64,000 nucleotides of DNA from Candidatus Nitrotoga sp. 1052 (GTDB lineage: Bacteria > Pseudomonadota > Gammaproteobacteria > Burkholderiales > Gallionellaceae): the NCBI RefSeq assembly GCF_927312905.1, contig NZ_CAKMHQ010000030.1, positions 17,416-81,415 of the forward strand, in the 5' to 3' direction. A program made the position numbers and the translations under genes. The notes beneath the pieces are model-generated. The model was given only the letters and a program-made list of their open reading frames with translations, was not told the origin of the DNA and ran no database searches. Below are positions 49,964 through 61,872 of the stretch, one piece after another; position 1 is the first letter of the stretch; every line of letters begins with the position of its first letter.

Positions 49964-49992
49964 TGCAATAAGATGTCAAATTATTGTATAAT
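49964..49992 (+). promoter_or_regulatory. Candidate promoter of the S10 operon
   Basis: Perfect TATAAT at 49987-49992; TGCAAT 17 bases upstream is a weak -35. It lies 54 bases before rpsJ. Confidence 0.5.
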
Positions 49993-50046
49993 AGTTTGTT
50001 AATCCGCAGTTGCGGCAATAGCTACAAAAAAGTAGAGTAAAAATTT

Positions 50047-50358
50047 ATGAAAAGTCAGAATATCCGCATACGCCTGAAAGCATTTGATTATCGTCTGATT
50101 GATCAGTCCGCATCTCGTATCGTAGAGACTGCGAAGCGCACTGGAGCGGTGGTAAAAGGTCCAATTCCTCTACCTACTAAAATTGAGCGTTTTGACGTTT
50201 TGCGTTCTCCGCACGTCAATAAGACCTCGCGCGATCAATTTGAGATTCGCACACATCTGCGTATGCTGGACATTGTTGACCCGACCGAGAAAACCGTAGA
50301 TGCGCTAATGAAGTTGGACTTGCCTGCGGGCGTGGATGTCGTGATTAAATTACAGTAG
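50047..50358 (+). CDS. rpsJ: 30S ribosomal protein S10 / NusE
   Basis: uS10, also the NusE antitermination factor that contacts NusG. 103 residues: [19 protein letters not shown], and the loop [20 protein letters not shown]. Confidence 0.98.
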   Translation: MKSQNIRIRLKAFDYRLIDQSASRIVETAKRTGAVVKGPIPLPTKIERFDVLRSPHVNKTSRDQFEIRTHLRMLDIVDPTEKTVDALMKLDLPAGVDVVIKLQ

Positions 50359-50415
50359 TTGTAGTAAATGGATCGGCTGGCCAATTGTAGTCAGCCCCTT
50401 AAGAAGGATATAAAA

Positions 50416-51060
50416 ATGAGCTTAGGACTTGTCGGTCGAAAGATTGGCATGACCCGCATTTTTACCGACGACGGAATATCTCTGCCGGTAACAGTGTTGG
50501 ACGTGTCCAATAATCGCATTACCCAGATTAAAACCTTTAATACCGATGGCTATAGCGCAGTGCAAATTGCGTATGGTGTGCGACGTGCAAGTCGTGTAAC
50601 GAAAGCGGCGGCAGGCCATTTTGCTAAAGCGGGCGTGGTGGCGGGTAGTGTGCAAAAAGAATTTACTGCGACCCCTGATGAATTGAGCGGTCTGCAGGCG
50701 GGTGGTGTGCTGAGCGTAGATCTATTTAAAGTTGGCCAGAAAGTGGACGTGACTGGTGTTACTCTGGGTAAGGGATTTAGCGGTGTAATCAAACGTCACC
50801 ATTTTAGTTCTGGTCGTGCCACGCACGGTAATTCCAAATCTCACAATGTGCCTGGTTCTATTGGTATGGCGCAAGATCCGGGGCGCGTGTTTCCAGGTAA
50901 GCGCATGGCTGGGCATCTTGGTGATGTGCAGCGTACTGTGCAAAACCTCAAAATAGTCCGCATCGACATCGATCGTCAACTATTGTTGATAATGGGTGCT
51001 GTTCCTGGCTCAAAGGGCGGGGACGTTGTTGTGCGTCCAGCAGTAAAGGCGGGCGCATAA
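50416..51060 (+). CDS. rplC: 50S ribosomal protein L3
   Basis: uL3, near the peptidyl transferase centre. 214 residues from ATG 50416 (AAGGA upstream); an upstream open stretch from 50368 is leader. [20 protein letters not shown] and [14 protein letters not shown] are typical. TAATG overlap with rplD. Confidence 0.98.
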   Translation: MSLGLVGRKIGMTRIFTDDGISLPVTVLDVSNNRITQIKTFNTDGYSAVQIAYGVRRASRVTKAAAGHFAKAGVVAGSVQKEFTATPDELSGLQAGGVLSVDLFKVGQKVDVTGVTLGKGFSGVIKRHHFSSGRATHGNSKSHNVPGSIGMAQDPGRVFPGKRMAGHLGDVQRTVQNLKIVRIDIDRQLLLIMGAVPGSKGGDVVVRPAVKAGA

Positions 51061-51686
51061 TGGAACTTAAGGTTATTGATGGTAAAGGCTTGGTGAGCGC
51101 CAGTATGTCAGCCTCCGATGAGCTGTTTGGTCGCGAATACAACGAGGCGCTGATTCATCAGGTGGTGATCGCATATCAGGCCAATGCTCGTTTTGGCAAT
51201 AGCAAGCAAAAAGGCCGTAGCGAAATTGCGAAGAGCACGCGTAAGCCTTGGGCGCAAAAAGGCACTGGCCGTGCCCGTGCTGGTATGGCATCTAGCCCAT
51301 TGTGGCGTGGCGGCGGTAAAATTTTTCCGAACAGTCCGGACGAAAATTACACTCAGAAGGTTAACCGCAAGATGTACCGCGCTGGCTTGGCTTCTATTTT
51401 TTCGCAGCTGGTGCGCGAGAATCGTTTGACGGTGGTAGATAACCTGACACTTGAGGCGCCAAAGACAAAGTTATTAGCGCAGAAAATGCTGGATATGGGT
51501 TTTGATTCAAGCCGTGTACTGATTATTGTCAGTGATATTGATGATAATCTATATCTATCTTCGCGTAATTTGCCAAATGTGCTTGTGTTAGAAGCTCGTC
51601 TGGCGGATCCAGTTAGTTTGGTGCGTTTCCCAAAAGTACTTGTGACGCTCGATGCTATGAGGAAAATTGAGGAGATGCTGACATGA
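51060..51686 (+). CDS. rplD: 50S ribosomal protein L4
   Basis: uL4, lines the exit tunnel; in E. coli it also represses the S10 operon. 208 residues with [15 protein letters not shown] and [14 protein letters not shown]. Confidence 0.98.
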   Translation: MELKVIDGKGLVSASMSASDELFGREYNEALIHQVVIAYQANARFGNSKQKGRSEIAKSTRKPWAQKGTGRARAGMASSPLWRGGGKIFPNSPDENYTQKVNRKMYRAGLASIFSQLVRENRLTVVDNLTLEAPKTKLLAQKMLDMGFDSSRVLIIVSDIDDNLYLSSRNLPNVLVLEARLADPVSLVRFPKVLVTLDAMRKIEEMLT

Positions 51687-52000
51687 GTAACCAAAAATTC
51701 AGCCAAGAGCGCTTGATGAATGTTTTGCAAGCACCTCAGATATCAGAAAAGGCTACATATGTCGCTGAGAAATACGAGCAAGTAATCTTTCGTGTGGACT
51801 CTACTGCTACGAAGCCAGAAATTAAAGCTGCTGTCGAGTTGATGTTCAAGGTGGATGTCGAGAGCGTTCAAGTTGCCCTTGTCAAGGGTAAGCAAAAACG
51901 TTTCGGCAAGTTCATGGGCCGGCGGAAGAATTGGAAGAAGGCATATGTATGCCTCGCGCCTGGTCAGAAAATCAATTTTGCTGAGAGTGAGCAAGGATAA
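51683..52000 (+). CDS. rplW: 50S ribosomal protein L23
   Basis: uL23 at the tunnel exit, docking site for trigger factor and SRP. 105 residues with [19 protein letters not shown] and [19 protein letters not shown] overlap with rplD. Confidence 0.98.
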   Translation: MSNQKFSQERLMNVLQAPQISEKATYVAEKYEQVIFRVDSTATKPEIKAAVELMFKVDVESVQVALVKGKQKRFGKFMGRRKNWKKAYVCLAPGQKINFAESEQG

Positions 52001-52003
52001 ATT

Positions 52004-52831
52004 ATGGCACTGATCAAACTTAAACCAAGTTCTCCGGGGCGACGCGCTGTTGTGCGTGTGGTCAATAGTGATCTGCATAAGGGGAAACCCCATGCTCCGT
52101 TGCTGGAAAAAAAGAACAGAACGGCTGGTCGTAACCATAATGGACATATCACCGTCCGTCATATGGGTGGCGGGCATAAAAAGAATTATCGTATAGTTGA
52201 TTTTAAGCGTGATAAAGATAGTGTTTCGGCTACTGTTGAGCATTTGGAATATGACCCGAACCGTAGCGCGCATGTGGCGCTCTTATGCTACGCCGATGGT
52301 GAGCGCCGTTACATAATCGCCCCTAAGGGTGTGACGGTGGGCGCTCAATTGGTGAGCGGTTCAGAAGCTCCAATTAAGGCGGGGAATGCCTTGCCGTTGC
52401 GCAATATTCCTGTAGGTTCGACTATACACTGCATCGAAATGATGCCAGGTAAGGGTGCGCAGTTGGCACGTTCGGCGGGTGCTTCAGTGCAACTGTTGGC
52501 TCGCGAGGGTGGGTACGCGCAATTACGTTTGCGTTCCGGCGAAATTCGTAAAGTTCATGTGGATTGTAAGGCTACTATTGGTGAAGTGGGTAATGCTGAG
52601 CACAGCTTGCGTTCTATCGGTAAGGCTGGCGCGATGCGTTGGCGGGGAGTGCGGCCGACCGTGCGTGGTGTGGCGATGAATCCTGTCGATCACCCGCATG
52701 GAGGTGGTGAAGGAAAGACTGCTGCTGGTCGCAACCCGGTCAGTCCATGGGGTGTGCCAGCTAAGGGCTTTCGTACACGTCGCAACAAGCGCACCAGCGG
52801 CATGATAGTTCGCCGCCGCTTTCAGACTTAA
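52004..52831 (+). CDS. rplB: 50S ribosomal protein L2
   Basis: uL2, needed for subunit joining and peptidyl transfer. 275 residues; C-terminal [18 protein letters not shown] holds the key histidine region. Confidence 0.99.
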   Translation: MALIKLKPSSPGRRAVVRVVNSDLHKGKPHAPLLEKKNRTAGRNHNGHITVRHMGGGHKKNYRIVDFKRDKDSVSATVEHLEYDPNRSAHVALLCYADGERRYIIAPKGVTVGAQLVSGSEAPIKAGNALPLRNIPVGSTIHCIEMMPGKGAQLARSAGASVQLLAREGGYAQLRLRSGEIRKVHVDCKATIGEVGNAEHSLRSIGKAGAMRWRGVRPTVRGVAMNPVDHPHGGGEGKTAAGRNPVSPWGVPAKGFRTRRNKRTSGMIVRRRFQT

Positions 52832-52842
52832 GGGGTAAAAAT

Positions 52843-53127
52843 ATGGCACGTTCCATTAAAAAAGGTCCATTCGTCGACGCTTACTTAGTAAAAAAAATTG
52901 AAGCTGTTCGCGCCAGCAGTGATAAGCGACCGGTGAAAACTTGGTCACGTCGGTCTACGGTCTTGCCTGAATTTGTCGGTTTGACCATTGCTGTGCATAA
53001 CGGCAAGCAGCATATTCCTGTGTATATCTCCGAGAACATGGTGGGACACAAGCTTGGTGAATTCTCGTTGACCCGCACTTTCAAAGGGCACGCTGCTGAC
53101 AAAAAAGCAGTGGTCAAGAAAAAATAA
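52843..53127 (+). CDS. rpsS: 30S ribosomal protein S19
   Basis: uS19 in the 30S head. 94 residues: [20 protein letters not shown] and [21 protein letters not shown] before the start. Confidence 0.98.
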   Translation: MARSIKKGPFVDAYLVKKIEAVRASSDKRPVKTWSRRSTVLPEFVGLTIAVHNGKQHIPVYISENMVGHKLGEFSLTRTFKGHAADKKAVVKKK

Positions 53128-53133
53128 GGAGGC

Positions 53134-53466
53134 ATGATGAACACAATCTCAGTAGTAAAGGGTGTTCGCCTGTCGGCTCAGAAGGGCCGTTTGGTGGCTG
53201 ATCAGATTCGTGGCTTGCCAGTTAATAAGGCCTTAAATACACTAGCTTTTAGTCCAAAAAAGGCTGCTGCGATTATTAAAAAGGGCTTGGAGTCTGCAAT
53301 CGCTAATGCTGAGCACAATGATGGTGCTGACATTGACGATCTAAAGGTCGCTACTATCTATGTAGATAAAGGAGCCTCGCTGAAGAGGACGTCGGCTCGC
53401 GCCAAGGGACGAGGCAATAGCATCGAAAAGCAGACCTGTCACATTACGATTATCGTCGGGAGCTAA
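53134..53466 (+). CDS. rplV: 50S ribosomal protein L22
   Basis: uL22, whose loop reaches the tunnel constriction. 110 residues; [17 protein letters not shown] at the start and [20 protein letters not shown] at the end. Tandem ATGs at 53134 and 53137; either could start. Confidence 0.97.
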   Translation: MMNTISVVKGVRLSAQKGRLVADQIRGLPVNKALNTLAFSPKKAAAIIKKGLESAIANAEHNDGADIDDLKVATIYVDKGASLKRTSARAKGRGNSIEKQTCHITIIVGS

Positions 53467-53473
53467 AGCAGAT

Positions 53474-54187
53474 ATGGGACAGAAAATTCATCCAATCGGT
53501 TTCCGATTGAGCGTTCAGAAAAACTGGACTTCAAAGTGGTACGCTAACAGCAAGAATTTTGCCGGAATGCTTCTTAAGGATATTGAAGTACGTGATTACC
53601 TAAAGAAAAAACTTTTCGGTGCGGGTGTATCCAAGATCGTCATTGAACGGCCGGCCAAGAATGCTAAAATTACAATTTATACTGCTCGGCCTGGTGTAGT
53701 GATCGGCAAGAAGGGTGAAGATATTGAAGCCCTGCGGGCTGAACTGAGAAAACGCATGGGGTTGCCCGATGTCGCACTAAACATTGAGGAAGTGCGTAAG
53801 CCCGAAATTGATGCTCAGCTGATTGCGGAAAGCATTACCTCGCAGTTGGAAAAGCGCATCATGTTCCGTCGTGCCATGAAACGGGCTATGCAGAATGCGA
53901 TGCGTCTGGGTGCTCAGGGCATCAAGATTATGAGTGCTGGCCGCCTTAATGGAATCGAAATTGCGCGAACTAAGTGGTATCGCGAAGGGCGTGTGCCATT
54001 GCATACTCTGCGTGCTAATATTGATTATGGCACCGCTGAGGCTAAAACTACTTATGGCATTATTGGCGTAAAGGTTTGGGTTTACAAGGGTGATCATACT
54101 GGAGTGGAAGAAGTATCCGTGCCGATAGCATCTGAACCTGAAAAAAGAGTAAGAAAGTCGGGGGCAAAACATGCTACAGCCAGCTAG
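53474..54187 (+). CDS. rpsC: 30S ribosomal protein S3
   Basis: uS3 at the mRNA entry, part of the ribosomal helicase. 237 residues: [20 protein letters not shown] domain with [14 protein letters not shown]. Overlaps rplP by 17 bases. Confidence 0.98.
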   Translation: MGQKIHPIGFRLSVQKNWTSKWYANSKNFAGMLLKDIEVRDYLKKKLFGAGVSKIVIERPAKNAKITIYTARPGVVIGKKGEDIEALRAELRKRMGLPDVALNIEEVRKPEIDAQLIAESITSQLEKRIMFRRAMKRAMQNAMRLGAQGIKIMSAGRLNGIEIARTKWYREGRVPLHTLRANIDYGTAEAKTTYGIIGVKVWVYKGDHTGVEEVSVPIASEPEKRVRKSGAKHATAS

Positions 54188-54587
54188 AAGAAAATATCGC
54201 AAGGAGCAAAAGGGGCGTAATACCGGCATTGCGACACGAGGCAATAAGGTTAGCTTTGGTGAATTTGGTCTCAAGGCCATTGCCCGTGGTCGCCTAACGG
54301 CACGCCAGATAGAGGCAGCGCGGCGCGCCATGACGCGCCATATTAAGCGTGGTGGACGTATTTGGATTCGAATTTTTCCTGACAAGCCGATTTCGCAAAA
54401 GCCTGCTGAAGTGCGTATGGGTAATGGAAAGGGTAATCCGGAGTATTATGTTGCTGAAATTCAGCCTGGCAAAATGCTGTATGAAATGGATGGCGTTGAC
54501 GAGATAATAGCGCGTGAAGCGTTCCGTTTGGCTTCTGCTAAGTTGCCTATTGCCACGACGTTTGTAATTAGACAGGTAGGGGCATAA
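54171..54587 (+). CDS. rplP: 50S ribosomal protein L16
   Basis: uL16, positions A-site tRNA. 138 residues: [33 protein letters not shown]. Starts within the end of rpsC. Confidence 0.98.
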   Translation: MLQPARRKYRKEQKGRNTGIATRGNKVSFGEFGLKAIARGRLTARQIEAARRAMTRHIKRGGRIWIRIFPDKPISQKPAEVRMGNGKGNPEYYVAEIQPGKMLYEMDGVDEIIAREAFRLASAKLPIATTFVIRQVGA

Positions 54588-54589
54588 TA

Positions 54590-54784
54590 ATGAAAGCAAA
54601 AGAGTTAAGAGTGAAATCCATAACGGATCTAGATCAAGAGTTGCTATCCTTGACCAAAGCGCAGTTCGGCTTGCGTATGCAGGTGGCAACACAGCAGTTG
54701 AGTAATAATAGCCAGCTTCTCAAGATGCGTCGTGACATTGCTCGCGTGAAAACCATATTGACTGAAAAGGGTGCTCAACAATGA
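54590..54784 (+). CDS. rpmC: 50S ribosomal protein L29
   Basis: uL29 at the tunnel exit beside L23. 64 residues; two helices with [24 protein letters not shown] overlap with rpsQ. Confidence 0.96.
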   Translation: MKAKELRVKSITDLDQELLSLTKAQFGLRMQVATQQLSNNSQLLKMRRDIARVKTILTEKGAQQ

Positions 54785-55044
54785 GTACAACAAATTTAAA
54801 ACGAACACTGACTGGCATGGTTGTAAGCGATAAGATGGACAAAACGGTTACCGTACTGGTTGAGCGCAAGATTAAGCACTCGCTGCTGGGCAAGGTATTG
54901 CGTGTATCGAAAAAATACCACGCGCATGATGAAAAAAATGAGTTTCATCAGGGTGATTTAGTTGCTATAGAAGAATGCCGTCCACTGGCTAAAACCAAGA
55001 GTTGGCGTGTGACCAAGCTGGTCGAAAAATCTCAAGCGGTTTAA
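54781..55044 (+). CDS. rpsQ: 30S ribosomal protein S17
   Basis: uS17, OB-fold 16S binder. 87 residues: [20 protein letters not shown], and [19 protein letters not shown]. Last gene of the S10 group before a 170-base gap with a promoter. Confidence 0.98.
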   Translation: MSTTNLKRTLTGMVVSDKMDKTVTVLVERKIKHSLLGKVLRVSKKYHAHDEKNEFHQGDLVAIEECRPLAKTKSWRVTKLVEKSQAV

Positions 55045-55087
55045 TTTATTTTATAGCTAAATGAGCAATTTTAATTGCATTTTATGC

Positions 55088-55116
55088 TTGTGTTATTTGG
55101 TAATCTTGCATATACT
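55088..55116 (+). promoter_or_regulatory. Candidate spc operon promoter
   Basis: TTGTGT (55088-55093), a 17-base spacer, TATACT (55111-55116), about 100 bases before rplN in the only sizeable gap between rpsJ and rplN. Confidence 0.6.
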
Positions 55117-55214
55117 GTAAAGCTTCGTTTCATTGCTGCTTTGGTTGCGGCGACCTAACCCGAACGGGTTCCAAGACTGGCCGCCGTCATGCGGATAAAG
55201 TTGGAGTATAAATT

Positions 55215-55583
55215 ATGATACAAATGCAATCTGTTTTGAGCGTAGCCGACAATACTGGCGCACGTTCTGTTATGTGCATCAAAGTGCTGGGTGGTTCCAA
55301 GTGTCGATATGCGGCCATTGGGGATGTAATTAAGGTTAGCATAAGAGATGCTGCACCACGTTCCCGCGTGAAGAAGGGTGAGGTATACAGTGCCGTGGTG
55401 GTGCGTACTGCAAAGGGTGTGCGTCGTCCAGATGGATCTTTGATAAAGTTTGATGGTAATGCCGCGGTTCTGCTGAATGCGAAGCTTGAGCCGATCGGTA
55501 CTCGAATCTTTGGCCCGGTTACGCGTGAATTGCGTACTGAGCGATTCATGAAAATTGTGTCACTCGCCCCTGAGGTTCTGTAA
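55215..55583 (+). CDS. rplN: 50S ribosomal protein L14
   Basis: uL14, at the subunit interface. 122 residues: [44 protein letters not shown] before the start. Confidence 0.98.
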   Translation: MIQMQSVLSVADNTGARSVMCIKVLGGSKCRYAAIGDVIKVSIRDAAPRSRVKKGEVYSAVVVRTAKGVRRPDGSLIKFDGNAAVLLNAKLEPIGTRIFGPVTRELRTERFMKIVSLAPEVL

Positions 55584-55633
55584 ACGGCGGGAATTATTGT
55601 AAGTGACGATATAACGCAGCCTAAGGAAGAGTC

Positions 55634-55948
55634 ATGCGCAAGATTAAAAAAAATGATGATGTGATTGTCATTGCTGGAAAAGACAGAGGTAGTCGTGGCA
55701 GTGTGCTGCGTGTGCTTGGTGATCGTTTGCTGGTAAGTGGCGTTAATATGGTTAAAAAACATCAAAAGCCCAATCCCGTAAAGGGATTGGCGGGTGGTAT
55801 CGTGGCCATGGAGATATCGATCCATGCCTCAAATGTTGCTATTTACAACGCGACGTCAAAAAAGGCTGATCGTGTGGGTATTAAAGTGCTAGAAGATGGT
55901 CGCAAAATGCGCGTCTTTAAGTCAAGTGGCGAAGTGATTGGCGCGTAA
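55634..55948 (+). CDS. rplX: 50S ribosomal protein L24
   Basis: uL24, assembly initiator. 104 residues: [24 protein letters not shown] motif. AAGGAAGA before the start. Confidence 0.97.
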   Translation: MRKIKKNDDVIVIAGKDRGSRGSVLRVLGDRLLVSGVNMVKKHQKPNPVKGLAGGIVAMEISIHASNVAIYNATSKKADRVGIKVLEDGRKMRVFKSSGEVIGA

Positions 55949-55960
55949 AGGGGGAATGGC

Positions 55961-56500
55961 ATGGCTCGTCTATATGATTTTTACAAAGCTACGGTAGCTC
56001 CAGAGCTGATGAAGCAGTTTGGCTACAAGTCCATAATGGAAGTGCCGCGCATAGAAAAGATCACTCTAAATATGGGTGTGGGTGAGGCGGTCGCAGACAA
56101 GAAAGTAATGGAGCATGCTGTTGGCGATATGCAGAAAATTGCTGGTCAAAAGCCGGTGGTGACTAAATCCAAGAAGTCTATTGCAGGTTTTAAGATTCGT
56201 GAAAACTATCCTGTCGGGTGCAAGGTTACCTTGCGTAAAGCACGCATGTATGAGTTCCTGGATCGCTTGGTAACAGTGGCTATCCCACGTATACGCGATT
56301 TTCGTGGTATTTCAGGGAAAGCTTTCGATGGTCGTGGCAATTACAATATGGGTATCAAGGAGCAGATCATCTTCCCGGAGATTGAGTATGACAAAATTGA
56401 TGCATTGCGTGGCATGAATATTACTATTACTACTAGTGCGAAGACCGATGATGAGGCGCGTGCGCTTCTCTTGGCTTTCAAATTTCCGTTGAAGAACTGA
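55961..56500 (+). CDS. rplE: 50S ribosomal protein L5
   Basis: uL5, binds 5S rRNA and contacts P-site tRNA. 179 residues with [16 protein letters not shown] and [20 protein letters not shown]. Confidence 0.98.
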   Translation: MARLYDFYKATVAPELMKQFGYKSIMEVPRIEKITLNMGVGEAVADKKVMEHAVGDMQKIAGQKPVVTKSKKSIAGFKIRENYPVGCKVTLRKARMYEFLDRLVTVAIPRIRDFRGISGKAFDGRGNYNMGIKEQIIFPEIEYDKIDALRGMNITITTSAKTDDEARALLLAFKFPLKN

Positions 56501-56507
56501 GGGCAAA

Positions 56508-56813
56508 ATGGCTAAAGCAGCTGTCATTAATCGCGAACAAAAACGTCGCGACATTGTAAAAAAATACTCCATTAAGCGTTCTGAGCTGTTGGCAACAATC
56601 ATTAACGCTAAATTAAGTGATGAGGATCGTCATGTTGCGCGCCAGAAGCTGCAGGCTCTTCCGCGAAACGCTAGTCCTGTGCGCTTGCGTAATCGTTGCT
56701 CGCTAACTGGACGTCCGCGTGGTGTTTTCAGCAAGTTTGGTCTGGGTCGTATCAAGTTGCGCGAATTTGTAATGCGCGGCGAGGTCCCTGGTGTAATCAA
56801 GGCAAGCTGGTAG
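56508..56813 (+). CDS. rpsN: 30S ribosomal protein S14 (zinc-independent form)
   Basis: uS14 in the 30S head. 101 residues, the long form without the CxxC zinc site; [20 protein letters not shown] signature. Confidence 0.98.
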   Translation: MAKAAVINREQKRRDIVKKYSIKRSELLATIINAKLSDEDRHVARQKLQALPRNASPVRLRNRCSLTGRPRGVFSKFGLGRIKLREFVMRGEVPGVIKASW

Positions 56814-56823
56814 GAGTGAATCT

Positions 56824-57219
56824 ATGAGTATGAGTGACCCGATCTCCGATATGCTGACGCGAATTAGAAATGCTCAGATGGCGGAAAAAATAAATGTAAA
56901 GATGCCTTCTTCCAAGCTAAAGGTGGCGATTGCCCAAGTGCTGCAGGATGAGGGTTATGTAGAAGGGTATAATGTTTCTGGCGTAGGTGGTAAGCCTACG
57001 TTGGAAATTGGCCTGAAATATTATGCAGGACGACCGGTGATTGAAAAGATTCAGCGAGTAAGTCGTCCTGGTCTGCGCATGTACAAAGGTTGCGATGATA
57101 TACCTAACGTCATGAACGGCTTGGGTATTGCCATTGTGTCTACCTCAAAAGGGTTGATGACTGACCGCAAAGCACGTGCAAACGGAATTGGTGGCGAAGT
57201 GTTGTGTATAGTCGCGTAA
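56824..57219 (+). CDS. rpsH: 30S ribosomal protein S8
   Basis: uS8, 16S central-domain binder and, in E. coli, translational repressor of spc. 131 residues: [19 protein letters not shown], and [20 protein letters not shown]. Confidence 0.98.
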   Translation: MSMSDPISDMLTRIRNAQMAEKINVKMPSSKLKVAIAQVLQDEGYVEGYNVSGVGGKPTLEIGLKYYAGRPVIEKIQRVSRPGLRMYKGCDDIPNVMNGLGIAIVSTSKGLMTDRKARANGIGGEVLCIVA

Positions 57220-57229
57220 CGGGGTAATT

Positions 57230-57763
57230 ATGTCTAGAGTCGCTAAAAATCCTATAGCTTTGCCTGCTGGTGTCGAAGTGACACTGATTCCCAATGAGGT
57301 TTCTGTTAAAGGCCCGTTGGGAACAATGAAACAAGTGCTGAGCAACGATGTTGTTGTGCAGCGTGAGGGCGAGGAGTTGCTGTGTAAAGCTAGTAATGAA
57401 TCTGCGAAAGCGGATGCTATGTCTGGCACTATACGTGCACTGATTGCTAATATGGTACAAGGTGTGACCAAGGGTTTCGAGCGCAAACTGACCTTGGTTG
57501 GCGTTGGTTATCGTGCTCAAGCTACTGGTGATACTCTTAATCTGACTCTTGGTTTTTCCCACCCTGTGGTTTATAAGGTCCCTGTTGGTGTGACAGTTTC
57601 GACGCCGACTCAAACTGAAGTTGTATTAAAGAGCACAAATAAACAACAGGTCGGTCAAGTCGCCGCTGAGATTCGCGCGTTCCGTGAACCTGAGCCCTAC
57701 AAGGGTAAGGGGGTTCGTTATGCCGAAGAGGTGGTGAAGTTGAAAGAAACTAAGAAAAAATAA
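57230..57763 (+). CDS. rplF: 50S ribosomal protein L6
   Basis: uL6, near the sarcin-ricin loop. 177 residues: [17 protein letters not shown], and [20 protein letters not shown]. Confidence 0.98.
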   Translation: MSRVAKNPIALPAGVEVTLIPNEVSVKGPLGTMKQVLSNDVVVQREGEELLCKASNESAKADAMSGTIRALIANMVQGVTKGFERKLTLVGVGYRAQATGDTLNLTLGFSHPVVYKVPVGVTVSTPTQTEVVLKSTNKQQVGQVAAEIRAFREPEPYKGKGVRYAEEVVKLKETKKK

Positions 57764-57775
57764 TTGAGGCGGATA

Positions 57776-58132
57776 ATGTTTATCAAGAATGATGCGCGTC
57801 AGCGCAGGGCTCGTAAAACGCGTGCCAAAATAGCTGGTCAAAAGTCGATTCGTTTGGCGATACGTCGCAGCAATCTGCACATTTACGCTCAGGTTATTTC
57901 TGCTTGCGGCAGCAAAGTGTTAGCGAGTGCTTCCACTTTAGAGGCGGAGGTACGAAAAGAGTTTGCTAATGGGGGCAATATCGCTGCGGCCATGCTGGTG
58001 GGAAAGCGTATTGCTGAAAAAGCCAGAAGCGCTGGTATTGCCGAAGTTGCTTTCGACCGTTCTGGCTATAAATATCACGGTCGCGTAAAGGCTCTTGCTG
58101 CTGCGGCACGTGAGCATGGCTTGAAGTTTTAA
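57776..58132 (+). CDS. rplR: 50S ribosomal protein L18
   Basis: uL18, 5S rRNA binder. 118 residues from ATG 57776 with GAGG upstream; an in-frame TTG at 57764 would only add [18 protein letters not shown] and [19 protein letters not shown]. Confidence 0.97.
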   Translation: MFIKNDARQRRARKTRAKIAGQKSIRLAIRRSNLHIYAQVISACGSKVLASASTLEAEVRKEFANGGNIAAAMLVGKRIAEKARSAGIAEVAFDRSGYKYHGRVKALAAAAREHGLKF

Positions 58133-58142
58133 CTTGAGGTGA

Positions 58143-58667
58143 ATGATGGCTAAAGCGCAGGGTAGAATGCAACAATCGGAAGATCGTGGTGATGGTCTTA
58201 TCGAGAAGATGATTTCGATCAATCGTGTAACCAAGGTGGTGAAGGGGGGTCGCATTATGGGATTTGCCGCGCTAACTGTGGTTGGAGATGGTGATGGTCG
58301 TATTGGTATGGGCAAGGGAAAATCTAAAGAGGTGCCGGTTGCCGTGCAAAAATCGATGGAAGAGGCACGTCGAAAAATGATAAATGTTAATTTAAATAAA
58401 GGCACTCTGCATCATACGGTGATTGGCCGTCACGGCGCTGCAAAGGTGTACATGCAGCCTGCATCAGAAGGGACTGGAATTATTGCTGGTGGCGCAATGC
58501 GTGCTGTGTTCGAGGCAGTAGGTGTGCATAACGTATTGGCTAAATGTATTGGTTCGAGTAACCCATACAACGTAGTGCGCGCAACTCTGAATGGGCTGCA
58601 GGCTATCAATTCTCCGTCTGAAATTGCTGCCAAGCGTGGTATGAGCATAGAAGAAATTCAGGGGTAA
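58143..58667 (+). CDS. rpsE: 30S ribosomal protein S5
   Basis: uS5, translational accuracy and mRNA entry. 174 residues: [46 protein letters not shown] start with GAGG upstream. Confidence 0.98.
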   Translation: MMAKAQGRMQQSEDRGDGLIEKMISINRVTKVVKGGRIMGFAALTVVGDGDGRIGMGKGKSKEVPVAVQKSMEEARRKMINVNLNKGTLHHTVIGRHGAAKVYMQPASEGTGIIAGGAMRAVFEAVGVHNVLAKCIGSSNPYNVVRATLNGLQAINSPSEIAAKRGMSIEEIQG

Positions 58668-58671
58668 GGTA

Positions 58672-58881
58672 ATGGAACAGTCTCAACAGAAAGTAAAAGT
58701 AACAGCGGGAAAGCTTCACGTAACTCTGGTTAAAAGCGTGATCGGTACCAAAGAATCGCATCGTGCGTGTGTGCGCGGACTAGGTCTGCGCCGTCTGAAT
58801 CATACCGTCATAGTGGAAGATACGCCAGCTGTACGGGGCATGATTAATAAGGTTTATTACTTGGTTAAGTGCGAGGCATAA
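58672..58881 (+). CDS. rpmD: 50S ribosomal protein L30
   Basis: uL30. 69 residues, slightly extended at the N-terminus ([14 protein letters not shown]) relative to the 60-residue norm; [20 protein letters not shown] signature. Confidence 0.97.
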   Translation: MEQSQQKVKVTAGKLHVTLVKSVIGTKESHRACVRGLGLRRLNHTVIVEDTPAVRGMINKVYYLVKCEA

Positions 58882-59316
58882 ATGCAACTCAATAAAATTA
58901 AACCCGCAGAAGGTTCTACTCACGTTAAGCGTCGCGTTGGACGTGGTATTGGTTGTGGCCTGGGCAAAACTTGTGGCCGTGGTCATAAAGGTCAAAAATC
59001 GCGTTCTGGTGGTTTTCATAAGGTTGGTTTTGAAGGTGGTCAGATGCCGCTGCAACGTCGTTTACCTAAGCGTGGTTTTATTTCTTTGACTCGTTATGAC
59101 AGCGCTCAAGTCCGCTTATCCGACTTGGAAAAAATGGCAGTTGACGTTATTGATTTGTTGGCATTGAAGCAAGCTGGTGTTGTGCCTGCTGCAGCACTGG
59201 TCGCTAAGGTAGTGATGTCTGGCGAGATCAAGCGTTCTGTGAAATTACAAGGTTTGTTACTTACCAAAGGTGCGCGTGCTGCAGTTCAAGCTGCTGGCGG
59301 TAGCATTGCAGAGTAA
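58882..59316 (+). CDS. rplO: 50S ribosomal protein L15
   Basis: uL15. 144 residues: basic glycine-rich N-terminus ([20 protein letters not shown]). Directly abuts rpmD; TAATG overlap with secY. Confidence 0.98.
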   Translation: MQLNKIKPAEGSTHVKRRVGRGIGCGLGKTCGRGHKGQKSRSGGFHKVGFEGGQMPLQRRLPKRGFISLTRYDSAQVRLSDLEKMAVDVIDLLALKQAGVVPAAALVAKVVMSGEIKRSVKLQGLLLTKGARAAVQAAGGSIAE

Positions 59317-60647
59317 TGGTGGGCTCTGTGAATGCGGTGGCTAAAAAGCGTTTAAATAATGGAAAATATGGCGATCTTGGCCGCCGTTTATGGTTTTTGT
59401 TGGGTGCATTGGTAGTTTACCGTATAGGAGCGCATATACCGGTGCCGGGTATAGACCCTGTGGTGCTGGCCGATTTGTTCAATTCGCAAAAGAGCGGCAT
59501 TTTAGGCATGTTTAATATGTTTTCTGGCGGTGCTCTCTCGCGCTTTACGATTCTTGCGCTGGGTATCATGCCATACATATCCGCTTCCATTATCATGCAG
59601 CTGGCCACACATGCAGTGCCGCATCTGGAACAGTTGAAGAAAGAGGGCGAGGCGGGGCGTCGTAAGATTACTCAGTACACTCGCTATGGCACATTGGCGC
59701 TAGCTCTTTTCCAAGCTTTTGGCATGTCTGTGGCACTGCAATCACAAGCTGGGTTGGTGTTGCATCCAGGGATGATGTTTCAGATGACTACGGTAATTAC
59801 CTTGTTATCTGGCACAATGTTTTTAATGTGGTTGGGGGAACAAATTACTGAGCGTGGCTTGGGAAATGGTATATCTCTGATTATTTTTGCTGGTATTGCT
59901 GCTGGATTGCCTAACGCAATTGGTAGTACCCTGGAGCTAGCGCGTACCGGTGCGTTCTCCATACCGCTTGTGTTATTGTTGCTATTTGGTTCGATTGGAA
60001 TAACTGCGTTGGTTGTTTTTGTTGAGCGCGGTCAGAGAAAAATTCTCGTCAATTACGCCAAGCGACAGGTGGGAAATAAAGTTTATGGCGGTCAAAGTTC
60101 GCATTTGCCATTGAAGGTGAATATGGCTGGCGTGATTCCGCCGATTTTTGCCTCAAGCATTATTTTATTCCCGGCGACTTTAGCTGGCTGGTCTGCTAGC
60201 GGTCAAGGATTGACTTGGTTGAAGGATATCAGTGATATGCTGTCGCCTGGTCAGCCGATATATGTAATGCTGTATGCGGCGGCAATCATTTTCTTCTGTT
60301 TTTTTTATACTGCACTGGTCTTCAATCCAAAAGAAACGGCAGAGAATCTCAAGAAAAGTGGAGCTTTTTTGCCTGGGATTCGTCCGGGCGATCTGACTGC
60401 ACGATACATTGAAAACATTATGCTGCGCTTGACTTTGGTTGGCGCGGTGTATGTGACGCTGGTATGCTTGTTGCCGGAGTTTCTGGTTGTAAAGTGGAAC
60501 GTGCCATTCTACTTTGGCGGTACCTCGTTGTTAATTATGGTGGTGGTGACTATGGATTTTATGGCACAAGTTCAATCCTATCTGATGACGCATCAGTATG
60601 AAAGCTTGTTAAAGAAGGCAAATTTTAAGGGTGGATTGATTCGCTGA
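59316..60647 (+). CDS. secY: Preprotein translocase channel subunit SecY
   Basis: Ten-helix protein-conducting channel working with the SecE encoded upstream. 443 residues: [11 protein letters not shown], plug region with [55 protein letters not shown] overlaps the rplO stop; a GTG four codons on is an alternative. Confidence 0.98.
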   Translation: MVGSVNAVAKKRLNNGKYGDLGRRLWFLLGALVVYRIGAHIPVPGIDPVVLADLFNSQKSGILGMFNMFSGGALSRFTILALGIMPYISASIIMQLATHAVPHLEQLKKEGEAGRRKITQYTRYGTLALALFQAFGMSVALQSQAGLVLHPGMMFQMTTVITLLSGTMFLMWLGEQITERGLGNGISLIIFAGIAAGLPNAIGSTLELARTGAFSIPLVLLLLFGSIGITALVVFVERGQRKILVNYAKRQVGNKVYGGQSSHLPLKVNMAGVIPPIFASSIILFPATLAGWSASGQGLTWLKDISDMLSPGQPIYVMLYAAAIIFFCFFYTALVFNPKETAENLKKSGAFLPGIRPGDLTARYIENIMLRLTLVGAVYVTLVCLLPEFLVVKWNVPFYFGGTSLLIMVVVTMDFMAQVQSYLMTHQYESLLKKANFKGGLIR

Positions 60648-60865
60648 TGGCCAAGGAAGATGCGATGCAAATGCAGGGGGAGGTTGTAGAATCTCTTCCC
60701 AATGCAACATTTCGTGTGAAACTTGAAAATGGTCATATTGTGTTGGGTCATATATCCGGTAAGATGCGTATGCACTATATTCGTATTTTGCCTGGAGATA
60801 AGGTTACAGTTGAACTGACACCTTATGACTTGACCAAAGGGCGCATTACGTTTCGCGCCAAGTAG
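60647..60865 (+). CDS. infA: Translation initiation factor IF-1
   Basis: OB-fold factor blocking the A site at initiation. 72 residues: [20 protein letters not shown], and [25 protein letters not shown] overlap with secY. Confidence 0.98.
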   Translation: MAKEDAMQMQGEVVESLPNATFRVKLENGHIVLGHISGKMRMHYIRILPGDKVTVELTPYDLTKGRITFRAK

Positions 60866-60895
60866 TTGTTGCGTATAAGTACTGAGGAGATAGAA

Positions 60896-61012
60896 ATGAA
60901 AGTGCAAGCATCGGTAAAAAAAGTTTGTCGTAATTGTAAAATTGTACGGCGTAAAGGGGTGGTACGCGTGATCTGTAGTAGTGATGCACGCCACAAGCAA
61001 CGCCAGGGCTAA
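60896..61012 (+). CDS. rpmJ: 50S ribosomal protein L36 (zinc form)
   Basis: bL36, 38 residues: [20 protein letters not shown] then [18 protein letters not shown]. The C11, C14, C27, H33 zinc ligands are intact. GAGGAGA lies before ATG. Normal place between infA and rpsM. Confidence 0.97.
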   Translation: MKVQASVKKVCRNCKIVRRKGVVRVICSSDARHKQRQG

Positions 61013-61082
61013 GTGAGGGTGAGGCAAGCCTCTCTCTCAAGTGGTAATTTTTTAATGCCTTTTTAAACGATAGGGTAGTTGC

Positions 61083-61448
61083 ATGGCTCGTATTGCAGGG
61101 GTAAACATTCCAAATCACCAACACACTGTAATCGCTTTGACCGCGATCTATGGTGTCGGTAACACTCGGGCGCGTAAAATTTGCGCCGCTGTCGGAGTAA
61201 ATGCCGCCACCAAAATAAAAGATCTCGCTGATGCGGAAATGGATAAGTTGCGCGATGAGGTCGCCAAATTTACGGTGGAAGGTGATTTACGTCGAGAAAT
61301 CTCGATGAATATAAAGAGGTTGATGGACCTGGGTTGTTATCGCGGTTTGCGTCATCGCCGTGGTTTGCCAGTGCGAGGACAGCGGACACGCACTAATGCT
61401 CGCACTCGCAAGGGTCCGCGCAAGTCTGTTGCTGGCGCCAAGAAGTAA
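61083..61448 (+). CDS. rpsM: 30S ribosomal protein S13
   Basis: uS13, head protein bridging to 50S. 121 residues: [40 protein letters not shown]. First gene of the alpha group. Confidence 0.98.
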   Translation: MARIAGVNIPNHQHTVIALTAIYGVGNTRARKICAAVGVNAATKIKDLADAEMDKLRDEVAKFTVEGDLRREISMNIKRLMDLGCYRGLRHRRGLPVRGQRTRTNARTRKGPRKSVAGAKK

Positions 61449-61467
61449 TTTTCGAGAGGATTTGAGC

Positions 61468-61857
61468 ATGGCTAAAACAAACACGCGAGTGCGCAAGAAA
61501 GTCAAAAAGAACGTAGCCGAGGGTATCGCCCATGTGCATGCTTCTTTTAACAATACTATTGTGACAATTACCGACCGTCAAGGGAATGCCTTGGCTTGGT
61601 CTACTAGTGGCAGCAATGGTTTTAAAGGCTCGCGTAAAAGCACGCCGTTTGCAGCGCAAATTGCTGGTGAGACTGCCAGTAAAGCAGCCCAAGAATGTGG
61701 CGTAAAGAACCTTGAGGTGCGCATAAAAGGTCCCGGCCCTGGTCGTGAATCGGCAGTGCGCGCTTTAAATGCGGCAGGTTTTAAAATCACCAGCATTTCT
61801 GACATTACGCCAGTTCCGCACAATGGTTGCCGTCCGCCAAAAAAGCGTCGTATCTAA
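61468..61857 (+). CDS. rpsK: 30S ribosomal protein S11
   Basis: uS11 of the platform. 129 residues from ATG 61468; the earlier open frame lies inside rps[21 protein letters not shown], and [18 protein letters not shown]. Confidence 0.98.
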   Translation: MAKTNTRVRKKVKKNVAEGIAHVHASFNNTIVTITDRQGNALAWSTSGSNGFKGSRKSTPFAAQIAGETASKAAQECGVKNLEVRIKGPGPGRESAVRALNAAGFKITSISDITPVPHNGCRPPKKRRI

Positions 61858-61872
61858 TCTTAGGAGATAGCC

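Noticed and set aside
55187..55825. 212-codon minus-strand frame across rplN and rplX
   Set aside because: Covers two certain ribosomal protein genes on the other strand; product low-complexity Ser/Thr.
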